Shown: positions 1 to 9,475, numbered from the stretch's first letter. The stretch: DNA of 64,000 nt from Alteromonadaceae bacterium M269 (GCA_004353515.1 SMNZ01000003.1:310001-374000), one strand, 5' to 3'. Notes: generated by a model not told the origin, from the letters alone. Numbers and translations are program-made.

Positions 1-1
1 C

Positions 2-565
2 GAGTTGTTAGGTGAATCTCTTGACGATGCTGCAGGTGAAGCTTTTGACAAGACAGCTAAGTTATTGGGGCTTGATTACCCCGGTGGACCTAGGTTGGCA
101 AAGTTAGCTGATAAGGGCGAACCCTCTTCGTACCATTTCCCTAGGCCTATGACCGACAGACCCGGATTAGACTTTAGCTTCAGCGGTTTAAAAACCTATG
201 CCGCTAATACTATTAGAGATGCGGAAATGACCGAGCAAGTAAAAGCCAATATCGCTTTTGCATTTCAGCAAGCCGTCGTTGATACCTTGGTCATTAAGTG
301 CCGAAGGGCACTCAAAGAAACTGGGTTAAAAAGGTTAGTTATCGCTGGTGGGGTTAGCGCGAACATTCATTTGAGAAATGAACTCGCTGAACTAATGCAA
401 AAACTGAGAGGGAAGGTCTACTATCCAAGTCTTGCTTATTGCACCGATAACGGCGCTATGATCGCTTATGCTGGGCTACAGCGTTTAAAGGCGGGGCAAA
501 CTGAAAGTATCGCTGCTTCCGTAAAACCTCGTTGGCCTTTAGATTCACTCTCAAGCCTGAATTAG
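2..565 (+). CDS. tsaD: tRNA N6-adenosine threonylcarbamoyltransferase TsaD, C-terminal part
   Basis: Cut off by the window edge; reads in frame from base 2 ([20 protein letters not shown]). TsaD transfers the threonylcarbamoyl group to A37 of ANN-decoding tRNAs, working with TsaB and TsaE in the cytoplasm. The visible 187 residues align with the second half of the ~340-residue family: the [13 protein letters not shown] stretch, SFSGLKT, the GGVSAN nucleotide-binding loop and the [12 protein letters not shown] block near the C terminus. The N-terminal metal-binding half lies outside. It converges on plsY with only two bases between the stop codons. Identification is secure. Confidence 0.97.
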   Translation, partial: ELLGESLDDAAGEAFDKTAKLLGLDYPGGPRLAKLADKGEPSSYHFPRPMTDRPGLDFSFSGLKTYAANTIRDAEMTEQVKANIAFAFQQAVVDTLVIKCRRALKETGLKRLVIAGGVSANIHLRNELAELMQKLRGKVYYPSLAYCTDNGAMIAYAGLQRLKAGQTESIAASVKPRWPLDSLSSLN

Positions 566-567
566 GT

Positions 568-1155
568 CTATAGCTTTTCTATAGTCGGTTCTTTCTGTGT
601 GATTAAACGTCTTACGTTACTGTGATGTCGTAACAGGATCATTAACGTTAAGATGAGCATAGTTGGCAACCAATAGGGTTGAAACCATGCATAAAGAAAA
701 CAGCCTAATGCTGCAGATAATATAGTGGCAAGCGAAACGATTTTATAACGCTTAACCAGCACAACCCAAAACGCGATAATTACCAGCGCTATTATTAGGT
801 TTATTGCTATTAAAGCGCCAAAAGCCGTTGCAACTCCCTTCCCACCAGAGAATCGAAAATAAAGTGGGTACATATGCCCTAGACAAGCTGCCACAGCAAT
901 AATGCCGATATAAAAGGGGGCAAAGTTGTACATTTGCCCGACATAAACGGGTAAAAAGCCTTTAGATAAATCAAAAATTAGAACGACAATGGCAGGTAAT
1001 TTCCCTCCCAGTCGATACATATTTGTTGCTCCTGGGTTTTTGGAACCTGAGGTTCTTGGATCGGGCAGCTTGAGCAACTTAGCCATAATCAACGCACTCG
1101 ACAACGACCCCAGTAAATAGGCAGTGCAAATAATGAGTAAGGTCAGTGCTGTCAT
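568..1155 (-). CDS. plsY: acyl-phosphate:glycerol-3-phosphate acyltransferase PlsY
   Basis: Membrane enzyme that acylates glycerol-3-phosphate from acyl-phosphate, the first step of phospholipid synthesis. The 195 residues match the usual length. Motif GSKNPGATN is at 37-45 and GHMYPLYFRFSGGKGVAT at 93-110, both family signatures. At least five hydrophobic segments are visible, starting at the N terminus. Starts with ATG. It converges on tsaD and diverges from folB across about 350 bases, an arrangement common in gammaproteobacteria. Confidence 0.96.
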   Translation of the reverse strand: MTALTLLIICTAYLLGSLSSALIMAKLLKLPDPRTSGSKNPGATNMYRLGGKLPAIVVLIFDLSKGFLPVYVGQMYNFAPFYIGIIAVAACLGHMYPLYFRFSGGKGVATAFGALIAINLIIALVIIAFWVVLVKRYKIVSLATILSAALGCFLYAWFQPYWLPTMLILTLMILLRHHSNVRRLITQKEPTIEKL

Positions 1156-1503
1156 AGTAAAGCTTGTTGAAATTCCGTTCGCGTATTCGCCGCAAAAGTA
1201 TACAGCAAAGAGTTGCTGCTCTTATACCAAAATCAATGGGAATCTGCAGCGGTAACACATAATAGAATTTATGTTGGTGTAGCTAGGTTGCACGATTGGG
1301 TGAGCGAAAGAAGCAGGCAATTGTGCTGTTTGGAAGGTTGAGAATATAACAATCTGTATAAGGCAATTGATCATAGCGTTAAATGCCGTACACTGGCGGC
1401 TTTTATTGCTCTCCCGGTTGAAAAAGCACCGTTTTGCGAGAGTTAAACTCAGTTTAGAGCGAGTTGACTGCGTTGCTTGAGTGTCACCTAAGGTATTTTG
1501 TTA
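1156..1503. other. plsY-folB divergent intergenic region
   Basis: Holds the promoters of plsY (leftward) and folB (rightward); I cannot fix -35/-10 boxes confidently. Bases 1187-1213, read on the minus strand, resemble the end sequence of the inverted-repeat elements at 30.1 and 43.0 kb (CTTTGCTGTATA then TTTTGC). This could be a decayed copy or chance. No convincing small ORF. Confidence 0.4.
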
Positions 1504-1857
1504 ATGGATAGTATTTCTATTCAAGGCTTATCAGTACAAACTGTGATAGGCGTTTATGACTGGGAAAGAGTAGAGTCGCGGGAACTACTGATTGATGTCG
1601 TTTTTTCATGTGACTTACAACAAGCGAGTGAGACAGACGATGTTCTGCATACTATTGATTATGCGGAAGTCGCGGATTGTATTCAGCGTGTTGCATCAGA
1701 AAGCCAATTCCAATTGCTGGAGGCTTTAGCGGGTGCATTATTTAAAGCACTCTTTAAACGATTCCCGGCATCACACATTGTTTTGACTATTCACAAACCA
1801 AATATATTGCCCGATGCAAAAGACGTCGCTATTACAATGAAGAGACAGCGCTCGTGA
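1504..1857 (+). CDS. folB: dihydroneopterin aldolase FolB
   Basis: Converts 7,8-dihydroneopterin to 6-hydroxymethyl-dihydropterin in folate synthesis. The 117 residues carry the early GVYDWE motif (family GVxxxE) and the C-terminal IHKPN segment with the conserved lysine. I chose ATG 1504 rather than the in-frame TTG at 1498, because AGG at 1491-1493 lies ten bases before the ATG and the resulting MDSISIQGLSV start fits FolB. The stop overlaps the folK start by four bases (GTGA), so translation is probably coupled. Confidence 0.94.
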   Translation: MDSISIQGLSVQTVIGVYDWERVESRELLIDVVFSCDLQQASETDDVLHTIDYAEVADCIQRVASESQFQLLEALAGALFKALFKRFPASHIVLTIHKPNILPDAKDVAITMKRQRS

Positions 1858-2360
1858 GTTCACACACTATTTATATCAGTGTCGGTAGCAATATCGACCG
1901 CCAGGCTAACATTTCTGCTGGTCTTGATGCTCTAAAAAAAGAATATGACGACCTGTCTTTTTCGAAGATCTATGAGAGTGAATCCGTTGGCTTCGATGGT
2001 GACAATTTTTATAATCTTGTGGTAGCGACAAAAACCAGTCAGGACATTGCAACTGTTGTTGCTCGATTAAAACAAATTGAAGATGAGCAAGGGCGGGATC
2101 GTTCAGGAGCAAAGTTTTCCTCTCGAACGCTCGATCTCGATTTGTTACTGTATGACGATCAGGTTTGCGATAAACCGGTGCAGTTGCCTCGCGACGAAAT
2201 TAACTTTAATGCTTTTGTGTTGTTACCTCTTAAAGAGGTTGCTCCTGACCATGTGCACCCTGTTAATCAGCAAACATACAGTGATATGTGGGACGCATTT
2301 GACAAGACTAAACAAACGCTGTGGCCAATAGAGTTTGATTGGAACGGAATCACCTTATAA
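1854..2360 (+). CDS. folK: 2-amino-4-hydroxy-6-hydroxymethyldihydropteridine pyrophosphokinase FolK
   Basis: Transfers pyrophosphate from ATP to 6-hydroxymethyl-dihydropterin, the folate step after FolB. 168 residues. The HPPK signature sits at 81-102 (RDRSGAKFSSRTLDLDLLLY), with the two Mg-binding aspartates in LDLDLLLYDD. YISVGSN near the N terminus is also typical. GTG start, inside the folB stop. Followed 15 bases later by uppP, so folB-folK-uppP is probably one operon. Confidence 0.96.
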   Translation: MSSHTIYISVGSNIDRQANISAGLDALKKEYDDLSFSKIYESESVGFDGDNFYNLVVATKTSQDIATVVARLKQIEDEQGRDRSGAKFSSRTLDLDLLLYDDQVCDKPVQLPRDEINFNAFVLLPLKEVAPDHVHPVNQQTYSDMWDAFDKTKQTLWPIEFDWNGITL

Positions 2361-2375
2361 AAATCGGATATATCA

Positions 2376-3179
2376 ATGACACTGTTTGAAATCCTTATAC
2401 TTGCCATTATTCAGGGCATAACTGAATTTTTACCTATCTCTAGCTCGGCACATCTTATTCTGCCGTCGGCTTTGTTGGGGTGGGATAACCAAGGCTTAGC
2501 TTTTGATGTTGCTGTTCACCTAGGCAGCTTATTGGCTGTGGTTATTTATTTTAGAGAAGATATTGGCCGTATGTTGGTTGCTTGGTTAAGCAAAGGCTTT
2601 AGTCAACAACAGACCAACGACAGTCGATTAGCTTGGTCAGTCATAGTAGCGACGATTCCCGTTATTATTGTGGGTTATTTACTAAAAGACACTATCGAAG
2701 TTTATGCTCGTTCAGCTTTAGTTATCGCAATTACCACTATTGGATTTGGCTTACTGCTTTGGTACGCAGATAGTAAAGCAAAGCTAGTTAATTCATTGGA
2801 TAAAATTACCTGGAAGTCTGCATTGGTTATTGGTTTAGCGCAGATAGCTGCGTTAATTCCAGGAACTTCACGCTCTGGTATTACTATGACAGCAGGTTTG
2901 ATGTTGGGGTTTGACCGTGAAAGCGCAGCACGTTTTTCATTTTTATTATCTATCCCAACTATTTTAGGCGCTGGTGTATTTGCAACAGCAGATTTAGTAA
3001 GTTCGGACGTAGCTGTTGATTGGATATCCATGGGACTAGGTGTTGGGCTATCCTTTGTCAGTGCCTATGCTTGTATTTATTTATTCCTGGCATGGATATC
3101 GAGATTAGGTATGCTGCCGTTCGTAATCTATCGTTTATTACTTGGGGCGGTTTTGCTTGCCTTTGTCTTCGCTGGATAA
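2376..3179 (+). CDS. uppP: undecaprenyl-diphosphatase UppP (BacA)
   Basis: Integral membrane phosphatase that regenerates undecaprenyl phosphate, the lipid carrier for peptidoglycan; its overproduction is known to give bacitracin resistance. 267 residues, normal length. Active-site motifs are both present: EFLPISSSAHL at 17-27 and PGTSRSG at 162-168. About eight hydrophobic segments. Third gene of the folB-folK-uppP series. Confidence 0.96.
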   Translation: MTLFEILILAIIQGITEFLPISSSAHLILPSALLGWDNQGLAFDVAVHLGSLLAVVIYFREDIGRMLVAWLSKGFSQQQTNDSRLAWSVIVATIPVIIVGYLLKDTIEVYARSALVIAITTIGFGLLLWYADSKAKLVNSLDKITWKSALVIGLAQIAALIPGTSRSGITMTAGLMLGFDRESAARFSFLLSIPTILGAGVFATADLVSSDVAVDWISMGLGVGLSFVSAYACIYLFLAWISRLGMLPFVIYRLLLGAVLLAFVFAG

Positions 3180-3208
3180 TTGATACATCTGAAATCATTG
3201 GAAACACT

Positions 3209-3571
3209 ATGTCAGACACTATTTTTACTAAGATTATTAATCGCGAAATTCCTGCTGATATTATCTATGAAGATGATTCAGCTTTAGCGTTCAATGATAT
3301 TAGCCCTCAAGCGCCGACGCATTTTCTCGTTATTCCGAAAAAACCAATTGCAACTATTAATGATATCCAGCCAGAGGATAAAGAGTTGGTAGGTCATTTG
3401 TATTGGGTTGCAGCTCAAATTGCCGAGAAGCAAGGTTTTGCGGAGCAAGGTTTTAGAACGGTAATGAATTGCAATGAATATGGTGGCCAAACTGTCTACC
3501 ATATTCATCTGCATGTGCTTGCAGGGAAGCCATTAGGATGGCCTCCCTATCAGGAAAAGCTCAAAGTGTAG
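3209..3571 (+). CDS. hinT: HIT-family purine nucleoside phosphoramidase, HinT-like
   Basis: HIT hydrolase that cleaves AMP from amine or acyl adenylates. With the ATG at 3209 it is 120 residues, the usual HinT length; the frame stays open upstream into uppP but MSDTIFTKIINREIPADI is the family N terminus. The histidine triad HIHLHV is at 98-103 and the ISPQAPTHFLVIPK block at 31-44. Starts 29 bases after the uppP stop, so it may be co-transcribed. Confidence 0.93.
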   Translation: MSDTIFTKIINREIPADIIYEDDSALAFNDISPQAPTHFLVIPKKPIATINDIQPEDKELVGHLYWVAAQIAEKQGFAEQGFRTVMNCNEYGGQTVYHIHLHVLAGKPLGWPPYQEKLKV

Positions 3572-3581
3572 TATGGGTATA

Positions 3582-5255
3582 TTACTCTAATCCAAGCAAT
3601 TGCTTACCTTGAATGTAAGTAATGTCGACCGGAATATTTGCAGCTGTCAGCAACTCTAAGCTGGCAGCTAATTCTGGTTTGATAATACCTTTTTCTGCAA
3701 CTAACTTAGCGACACCTTCATAATCTCCGTCTCCTTGAAGAGTGAGAATGAGACTAGATAGCTCATTCATTGCCACACGCATTTTGTCCATATCTATTTT
3801 GTATTGGCCTTGCTCGTTTCTGGCAAAAGCACCTTTCTCGCTAAAGAAGTTAAAGCGCACCATGTTCGCTTTACCATGAGCGCTGGCGGCACCGAACCTG
3901 ACAGAGCGGAATATGCTAGCCATGAAGGTGACATAATAGTCCTGCAAGTTGCCTTCTTCGATGGCGCCTTTTTCCAGTAGTTGCGTGATCATATAAAGCC
4001 CTAAAATGTCGGCTTTTCCTTCCTCTAATGCAGACGCATGCTCTTTCAGTGCTTGCCTAACGGTTGAAGAACCATCGATAGTATTTTTAATGCCCAAACC
4101 ATGTGCGACTTCGTGAAACATAGTATTCGCAAAGAAGGCAGTAAAAGTAACATTCGAACGTTGCTCTGGCACGATAAGCTGCTCTGTAATTGGAAGCATG
4201 ATGTTGTCGAACTTAGCGCGCATCGCGTTTTTAAGTTGTAAACGTCGGGTTCCTTTTTCTAGCTGAACTTGTTCGTCGTTAGGCAGGTTAATGGCAATAG
4301 TTTTACTGCCGGCATTTCCATGTCCCGAAGAATAAATAACGTCATAAGCGTTAAGATCAGCGTTTGCTCCTGGGGTTTCTTGTTTATACTTTGAATCAAC
4401 AGGGAGGTTTTGTTGTAGTTCTGGTAAGAAGGTTGCGAATCGGGCTAAGCGTTCACTCCAAGCTAAGTCTTTCAGCAAAACAAAAGACTCGAAGGCCGCT
4501 CTATAGCCAAATAGTTGGTCTTCATATGTTTCGATTGGCCCTATAACTAACTCGATCGGATTGGATTTCATATCCACCCATGCCATATCCGATGGCTGGT
4601 ATTCGTCTGTTAATAGAGCTTCTGCTCTTAGATCCAAATACGCGGCAAACTCTTCATTGTCCGCGAGCTTTGCTGCCTGTTTTAATAGGGTCGACGCGCG
4701 AGTTAATTCAGCGTTGTAGTATTCAGAATAGGGGATAGTAACTAATCGACTTTGGGAGTTGCGTCTAACGACTGAATACAGGCCGTTTTTGTCTGCCATG
4801 TCGGATGCTTCGAACTCTTCTTTTGTCATGTCTTGAGGATAAAATTGAGCACCCAAGGGTTTGCTTTCGATGTCTGTTAAGAAAGGAGTGTCTCCATCCA
4901 ATCTGTCCCAAGGACCGTAATTGTATCCAGCAAAGGCTTTAGCGCCTTTATCCTCAATTTTTGATAGGAACTGTGAGTGCTCACTTGGGTACGCTTGGCG
5001 CCAGAATAGATCATCCATAATGACAGAGGCATCAATCAGCAGACTTACCATTGTTTTTTGGTTTTCGCTTAAAGACGAGAGGTCTGGCTTTAACTCAACT
5101 TGTTTGTATATCGATAGCCTAGGTTGAGCAGACTCAAGTAAGGTTAGTGATTGATTTTCATTGACTGTGTCTGTGCTTTGTTGGCTGCAGGCTGCGGTAA
5201 CTGCGATAACACTGCCTAGAACACAAGTTCTTAAGGTTTTGCGGGTTGAAAACAT
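3582..5255 (-). CDS. M49-like zinc metallopeptidase, outer/inner membrane lipoprotein
   Basis: 557 residues. The N terminus is a lipoprotein signal with the lipobox ending at Cys23 (TAAC), so the protein should be anchored in an envelope membrane and face the periplasm. HEVAHGLG at 381-388 plus EEGKAD at 411-416 supply the zinc ligands. This arrangement resembles dipeptidyl-peptidase III (M49), but with HExxHGxG rather than the classical HExxGH; the DPP III-like domain of plant NUDT3 is a known relative of this subtype as I recall it. The substrate is unknown. It converges on hinT with ten bases between the stops. Confidence 0.8.
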   Translation of the reverse strand: MFSTRKTLRTCVLGSVIAVTAACSQQSTDTVNENQSLTLLESAQPRLSIYKQVELKPDLSSLSENQKTMVSLLIDASVIMDDLFWRQAYPSEHSQFLSKIEDKGAKAFAGYNYGPWDRLDGDTPFLTDIESKPLGAQFYPQDMTKEEFEASDMADKNGLYSVVRRNSQSRLVTIPYSEYYNAELTRASTLLKQAAKLADNEEFAAYLDLRAEALLTDEYQPSDMAWVDMKSNPIELVIGPIETYEDQLFGYRAAFESFVLLKDLAWSERLARFATFLPELQQNLPVDSKYKQETPGANADLNAYDVIYSSGHGNAGSKTIAINLPNDEQVQLEKGTRRLQLKNAMRAKFDNIMLPITEQLIVPEQRSNVTFTAFFANTMFHEVAHGLGIKNTIDGSSTVRQALKEHASALEEGKADILGLYMITQLLEKGAIEEGNLQDYYVTFMASIFRSVRFGAASAHGKANMVRFNFFSEKGAFARNEQGQYKIDMDKMRVAMNELSSLILTLQGDGDYEGVAKLVAEKGIIKPELAASLELLTAANIPVDITYIQGKQLLGLE

Positions 5256-5787
5256 AGTGAATGCGCCTTTTTTATTTTCTTATGGCAAAGATTAACAGTC
5301 TCTAGCATAGGGTAAGTTACTTAACAGTATCAAGCGAAACAATTTACACGCAAACTAGCCTGATAGTTCTTGGAATATATCGGTGGATTTATCCAATTTT
5401 TCTTGTCGTACCTATCTTCTCTGTGTACACAATCTGTTAATTCCAGCTATAGTTATTATGTGAGCATAAGATTTAACAAGGGACTACCTTTGAAAGTTTA
5501 AGGGACTCTTCTACTGCCTATTATTGGTGAGAAATAGAACTTAGACATTTCGTTATTCCGATGGAAACAGGTTGTATTTCGCTATTCAAAATCAATAATT
5601 CGCAGGAAAAAGGGAAGCAAATAGGGATATCTTAGCTTGGAGGAAAAATCTCGTTAAGATAGTTGAAAAATAGGCTTACTTTTATACGGGTTAAATGGTA
5701 CTTTTTAATTATACAAGTAAATCCGCAATGGGCTGATTTTCATGTGGTTTTTAGGATTAAAAGCCCAAAGCAAGCATAGGTTGGAAT
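5256..5787. other. long AT-rich intergenic region before the HDOD gene
   Basis: About 530 bases separate the divergent M49-like gene and the HDOD gene. It must hold both promoters and a long 5' leader for the HDOD gene. GGGCT at 5731-5735 can pair with AGCCC at 5762-5766 just before the start codon. I see no RNA family or small ORF with a good ribosome-binding site. Confidence 0.35.
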
Positions 5788-6624
5788 ATGTCTACAGAGA
5801 ACGCACTACTTACCATTCTGGTTGAAAAAATAAATAACGATACTTTGGTTTTACCGACACTACCTGCAGTTGCACTCAAAGTAAGGAAAGCAGCAGATGA
5901 CCCTGATGTTAACTTGAATGCATTAGCAGATGTCATTGGCCAAGATCCATCGTTAACTGCACGTATGATAAAAATATCCAATAGTGCGTACCTAGGGCGG
6001 ACAGTGAAGGTTGAAACTCTTAACCAAGCTGTTACTCGTATCGGTCTAAGGCAAGTAAAGAATGTAGCGACGGCCTTAGCAATGGAACAACTGTTTGTTT
6101 CAAAAAATGAAGTTGTTAAAGAACAGATGACCGCTATGTGGGAAGCGACGGTTGATGTTGTCGCAAACGCAATGGCAGCCATGCAAACCTATACCGACAG
6201 AACAAAAGATCGTTCGCTAAATCTTGAAACATTGACGCTCGCGGCACTTGTTCACAACATTGGTGTACTTCCTATTTTAACTGAAGCGGAACGTCATGAA
6301 GATGTGTTCGCGAACACGACTTTCTTAGAAGCGGCTATCCATAAGCTTTCTGGGCGCATAGGTTCGGCCATTATGAAAGCGTGGGGATTCGGTGAAGATT
6401 TTGCAGCACTTTGTGAAAACTGGAGAAACCTGACTCACCAAGAAGATAAAGTTGGTTATATGGATTTTGTTCGAGTTGGAGCGGCGCTTGCCGGACAAAT
6501 GAATGACCAGAAATCGACTATACTTAATGTGGCTCAAAAAGCTGGCTTGTTTGAGAACGTGAGCGAGTTGGAATCTGACCAATTTGCAACTTATCGTTCT
6601 TCTGCAAAAGACATTTTTGAATAA
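5788..6624 (+). CDS. HDOD-domain protein
   Basis: 278 residues, nearly all an HDOD domain (about 18-215), including LPTLPAVALKVRKAADDP, IGQDPSLTARMIKISNSAY and LAALVHNIGVLPIL. The position equivalent to an HD pair is HN, so phosphohydrolase activity is unlikely. HDOD proteins generally act as scaffolds in signalling, often linked to c-di-GMP, motility or stress control; the role here is not known. Single gene, closed by the terminator at 6646-6675. Confidence 0.87.
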   Translation: MSTENALLTILVEKINNDTLVLPTLPAVALKVRKAADDPDVNLNALADVIGQDPSLTARMIKISNSAYLGRTVKVETLNQAVTRIGLRQVKNVATALAMEQLFVSKNEVVKEQMTAMWEATVDVVANAMAAMQTYTDRTKDRSLNLETLTLAALVHNIGVLPILTEAERHEDVFANTTFLEAAIHKLSGRIGSAIMKAWGFGEDFAALCENWRNLTHQEDKVGYMDFVRVGAALAGQMNDQKSTILNVAQKAGLFENVSELESDQFATYRSSAKDIFE

Positions 6625-6644
6625 TTCTGATTTTAAAAAGAATT

Positions 6645-6675
6645 AAAAAAAGCCGGCATATAGCCGGCTTTTTTG
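6645..6675. terminator. bidirectional Rho-independent terminator
   Basis: Arms AGCCGGC (6651-6657) and GCCGGCT (6663-6669) with loop ATATA. An A-run before and a T-run after let it work for both the HDOD gene and the converging rdgC. Confidence 0.93.
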
Positions 6676-6697
6676 TCTTTGATTCATTAATTGAACA

Positions 6698-7597
6698 CTA
6701 GTCTCGACTGAAATCGAAGATGGACTTCATTGCCAAGACTAAGCGATTTATTTCGCCTGCCATTAGAACAAAGTCAGCATCCATACGCGCTAGTTTTTCT
6801 TCTTTGGGAATATCGTCATTTTGCTCTTTGACTGTGTCTGCGAATTTTAAGCGTTTAACCGCGAGATCTTCTTGCAGTAACATACTGAGAGACTCGTCCC
6901 AAGTAACCGCTATTTTCTGTACTTCTTTACCAGCTTCTATATGAAGTTGAATCTCTTCTGCATGCAAATCTTGATTCTTACACTTCACTATACTTGCTTG
7001 CTCACCGGGGTGTTGCAACTCGGCTTCATCAAGCAACTCAAACTGTTCGTTGGCGTTGTCGTTTGCTAGCCAATCCGTCAAGTCCGGTGAAATGCTTCTG
7101 TTGGCTAAAGGCACAACTGGCAGAGACCCAAGTGCTTTTCTCAACATAGCTAGGAATAGCTCGGCTTTTGTATCTGATGATGTATCAACGACTATCAGAC
7201 CTTCTTCGATAGAAATAAACCCTTGAACGTCACCGTGCTTCAAGAACGCTTGAGGAAGCAGTTTATTGATGATTTCTTCTTTAAATTCTTGTTGCTGCTT
7301 TTTGCCAACGGGAGAGCCTGTTTCAGCTTCTATCTTTTCTACTTTTTCCTGCAACTCTGTATTAACAACAGCAGCGGGCAGTAAGCGCTCTTGTTTACGC
7401 AAGTTCAGCCACAAAAAGCCTGCTGCAGAATGTGTGAGAGCATCACCTTGTTTAAATGGCGAGTACCAACCGGTACTGCTAAGTTCTTGGCTTCCACAAG
7501 GGCGGAAGCTGAATTCCGCAAGCTGTTGCTCGACAAATTCAGCGTCTAGGTTGATATCTTGTGTTAATTGAAAAATTCTTAGGTTTTTAAACCACAT
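6698..7597 (-). CDS. rdgC: recombination-associated protein RdgC
   Basis: Ring-forming DNA-binding protein that restrains RecA and is needed for growth of some recombination mutants in E. coli. 299 residues, family length. Recognisable blocks: MWFKNLRIFQLTQDI at the start, RPCGSQELSSTGWYSPF, ALTHSAAGFLWL, LPVVPLANRS, the FELLDEAEL segment and DADFVLMAGEI near the end. Stands alone, converging on the HDOD gene. Confidence 0.96.
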   Translation of the reverse strand: MWFKNLRIFQLTQDINLDAEFVEQQLAEFSFRPCGSQELSSTGWYSPFKQGDALTHSAAGFLWLNLRKQERLLPAAVVNTELQEKVEKIEAETGSPVGKKQQQEFKEEIINKLLPQAFLKHGDVQGFISIEEGLIVVDTSSDTKAELFLAMLRKALGSLPVVPLANRSISPDLTDWLANDNANEQFELLDEAELQHPGEQASIVKCKNQDLHAEEIQLHIEAGKEVQKIAVTWDESLSMLLQEDLAVKRLKFADTVKEQNDDIPKEEKLARMDADFVLMAGEINRLVLAMKSIFDFSRD

Positions 7598-7735
7598 AAG
7601 GTTAACTGATCCGTATGGCTGTATGTGTTTGATATAAGGCGGCGAAGGTTAGCATTGAATGACAAAGATCGCAGTAACTATAGCGGAATAAATTTTAGGA
7701 GTGCGAAAACGAACCTCAACTCGACTATAGTCGAG

Positions 7736-9475
7736 TTATGAAACGTTAGTACTGAATTTTATAGTGTATTTCAGGCCTTTCCCTTGCTCACTCTCTGCCA
7801 CAATTTCACCGTGTAGTGCCTGAGTTACTAAGTTGTATATGATGTGAGTGCCAAGACCACTGCCACCTAAATTACGGCGAGTTGTGAAAAAGGCGTCAAA
7901 GTGTTTTTCAAGCATGGTAGGGGACATGCCAATGCCATTGTCTTCATAAACAATCTGCACTTGCTCATTTTCGCTGGTGATATCAAGTTTGATGGTACCT
8001 TTGTCACCTTCCTTAAAGCCATGAATCAAGGAGTTCATGATTAAGTTAGTGCAAATTTGTGCGATGGCGCCAGGCGCACAGTCAATAATAAGCTCGTCCG
8101 GACATTCGAGTGTTATTTCGTGTTGTGTTTTCTTAATGCTAGGTGCTAAAGACAACAGCACTTCATTGATGTACTGCTTGAGGTTGATCTGACGTTTGGC
8201 TTCACTGGTTTGGTCTACCGCAACTTGTTTGAAGCTAGCTATAAGGTCAGAAGCTCGATAGAGGTTACTCAGCAATAATGAAGTCGTCTGTTGCGCGTCT
8301 GTTAAGAAGCTGTCCATGGTGCCGGAAGTTAGCGTCTTATCATCAAAGGCTTTTTTCAATCGATTGACGCGCTCATCAAGAAAGCTCGCTGCTGTTACGC
8401 CCACACCAAGCGGTGTATTCACGTCGTGTGTAATACCAGCTACAAGACCACCAAGAGAAGCCATTCTTTCAGATTCTAATAGTTGATCTTTTGCCATCTG
8501 GAGTGTCGACATAGATTCAGCAAGCTCGGTATTCCGTGAGGTTAGCTCTTTCTCGATCTTGGCTCGGTTTTCATTTTCGAGCTTCAATTCATTTTGTTGC
8601 ACCAAGAGTCTGTCTTTTTGTTGCTCTAAGTCGAGCATGATGGTGCTTAGAGAGGCTGTTTTCTTGGCAACTTCTTGTTCAAGTGAGAGGTTTTGCAAAT
8701 CCAACTTCTCGTTAGCCTCTCTCAGTTCGGTTTGCGTTTCTATCAAACGTGACTGCGATTCTATTAATCCGTCGACAAGTCGGTTGTAAGCTTGTTGCAG
8801 TACTTCTAATTCATTGTTCTCAACATTACTGACATTTAGCTTGGAACGCTCTAAGTTGTTGATATCGAAATCGCTGATTTGTTTGGTTAAGTCGCTGAGA
8901 GGTTCGGTCAACATATGACGGAATGCGTTGAGAAACAGGAATACAAGGAAAGCTGTTTTAATAATGGCATTTCCGAGAAGGAAGATGATGCCAACCTCAA
9001 TTCTATCGATAATGATGCCAGCGCTTGAATATAAGGTGACATCTCCAACGTTTAGGGTTCTTCCTGAGAACTCGAATATTAGTGGGAAAGTGTAACCAAA
9101 AGTGCCGTCCGCGTTGTCGTGAACGATGCCTGTGTTTGTTGGCTTGTCAGAAAGCTGTTGTATGTTAGATGTCGTGCCGAGGTCAGCTAAGAAAACACCG
9201 TTCTCATCTCTGATTTGAACACCTTCAACAATAGGAAGTTCGAGTAAACCTTCGCCGATAGAAACAGCTTGGGGAATGTTGAGCTCCCATATTGCTCTGG
9301 TTAAGCTGGTACTAAAGGTGTTTTTTAAGGTTTGAAGCTCACCTTCTATTTGAAACTTAGTGTTTAAATACTCAGTGAAAATTTGCCCAGAAGTGACAAC
9401 TAACGTCAATATAAAGTAGACAGATAAGACTTTTGTCAAAAGTTTTTTTGACAGTCCGGTCTTCACTTCTGACAT
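7736..9475 (-). CDS. membrane sensor histidine kinase
   Basis: Orphan two-component kinase with no response regulator beside it. With the ATG at 9475 it has 579 residues: TM1 about 16-33, a ~125-residue periplasmic sensor, TM2 about 160-185, a HAMP-like linker, a long coiled coil (about 240-335), H-box GITHDVNTPLG with His350, N-box IMNSLIHGF, G1 EDNGIGMSPTM and G2 GGSGLGTHII. The frame is open to a GTG at 9520, but TTAGGAG lies 11 bases before ATG 9475 and the later start puts TM1 at the N terminus. Ligand unknown. The periplasmic part has no motif I recognise. Confidence 0.88.
   Translation of the reverse strand: MSEVKTGLSKKLLTKVLSVYFILTLVVTSGQIFTEYLNTKFQIEGELQTLKNTFSTSLTRAIWELNIPQAVSIGEGLLELPIVEGVQIRDENGVFLADLGTTSNIQQLSDKPTNTGIVHDNADGTFGYTFPLIFEFSGRTLNVGDVTLYSSAGIIIDRIEVGIIFLLGNAIIKTAFLVFLFLNAFRHMLTEPLSDLTKQISDFDINNLERSKLNVSNVENNELEVLQQAYNRLVDGLIESQSRLIETQTELREANEKLDLQNLSLEQEVAKKTASLSTIMLDLEQQKDRLLVQQNELKLENENRAKIEKELTSRNTELAESMSTLQMAKDQLLESERMASLGGLVAGITHDVNTPLGVGVTAASFLDERVNRLKKAFDDKTLTSGTMDSFLTDAQQTTSLLLSNLYRASDLIASFKQVAVDQTSEAKRQINLKQYINEVLLSLAPSIKKTQHEITLECPDELIIDCAPGAIAQICTNLIMNSLIHGFKEGDKGTIKLDITSENEQVQIVYEDNGIGMSPTMLEKHFDAFFTTRRNLGGSGLGTHIIYNLVTQALHGEIVAESEQGKGLKYTIKFSTNVS

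Noticed and set aside
570-586. CTATAG-CTTTT-CTATAG hairpin at the tsaD/plsY junction as a terminator
   Set aside because: Weak AT-rich stem lying inside the plsY coding end and without a T-run.
3020-3208. Upstream extension of the HIT protein into uppP
   Set aside because: The extra 63 residues are a frame-shifted reading of the uppP membrane helices; the family starts at ATG 3209.
5690-5787. Possible c-di-GMP (GEMM) riboswitch before the HDOD gene
   Set aside because: A GGGCT/AGCCC pairing and an AAAGC are present, but the conserved GEMM core and the tetraloop/receptor are not.
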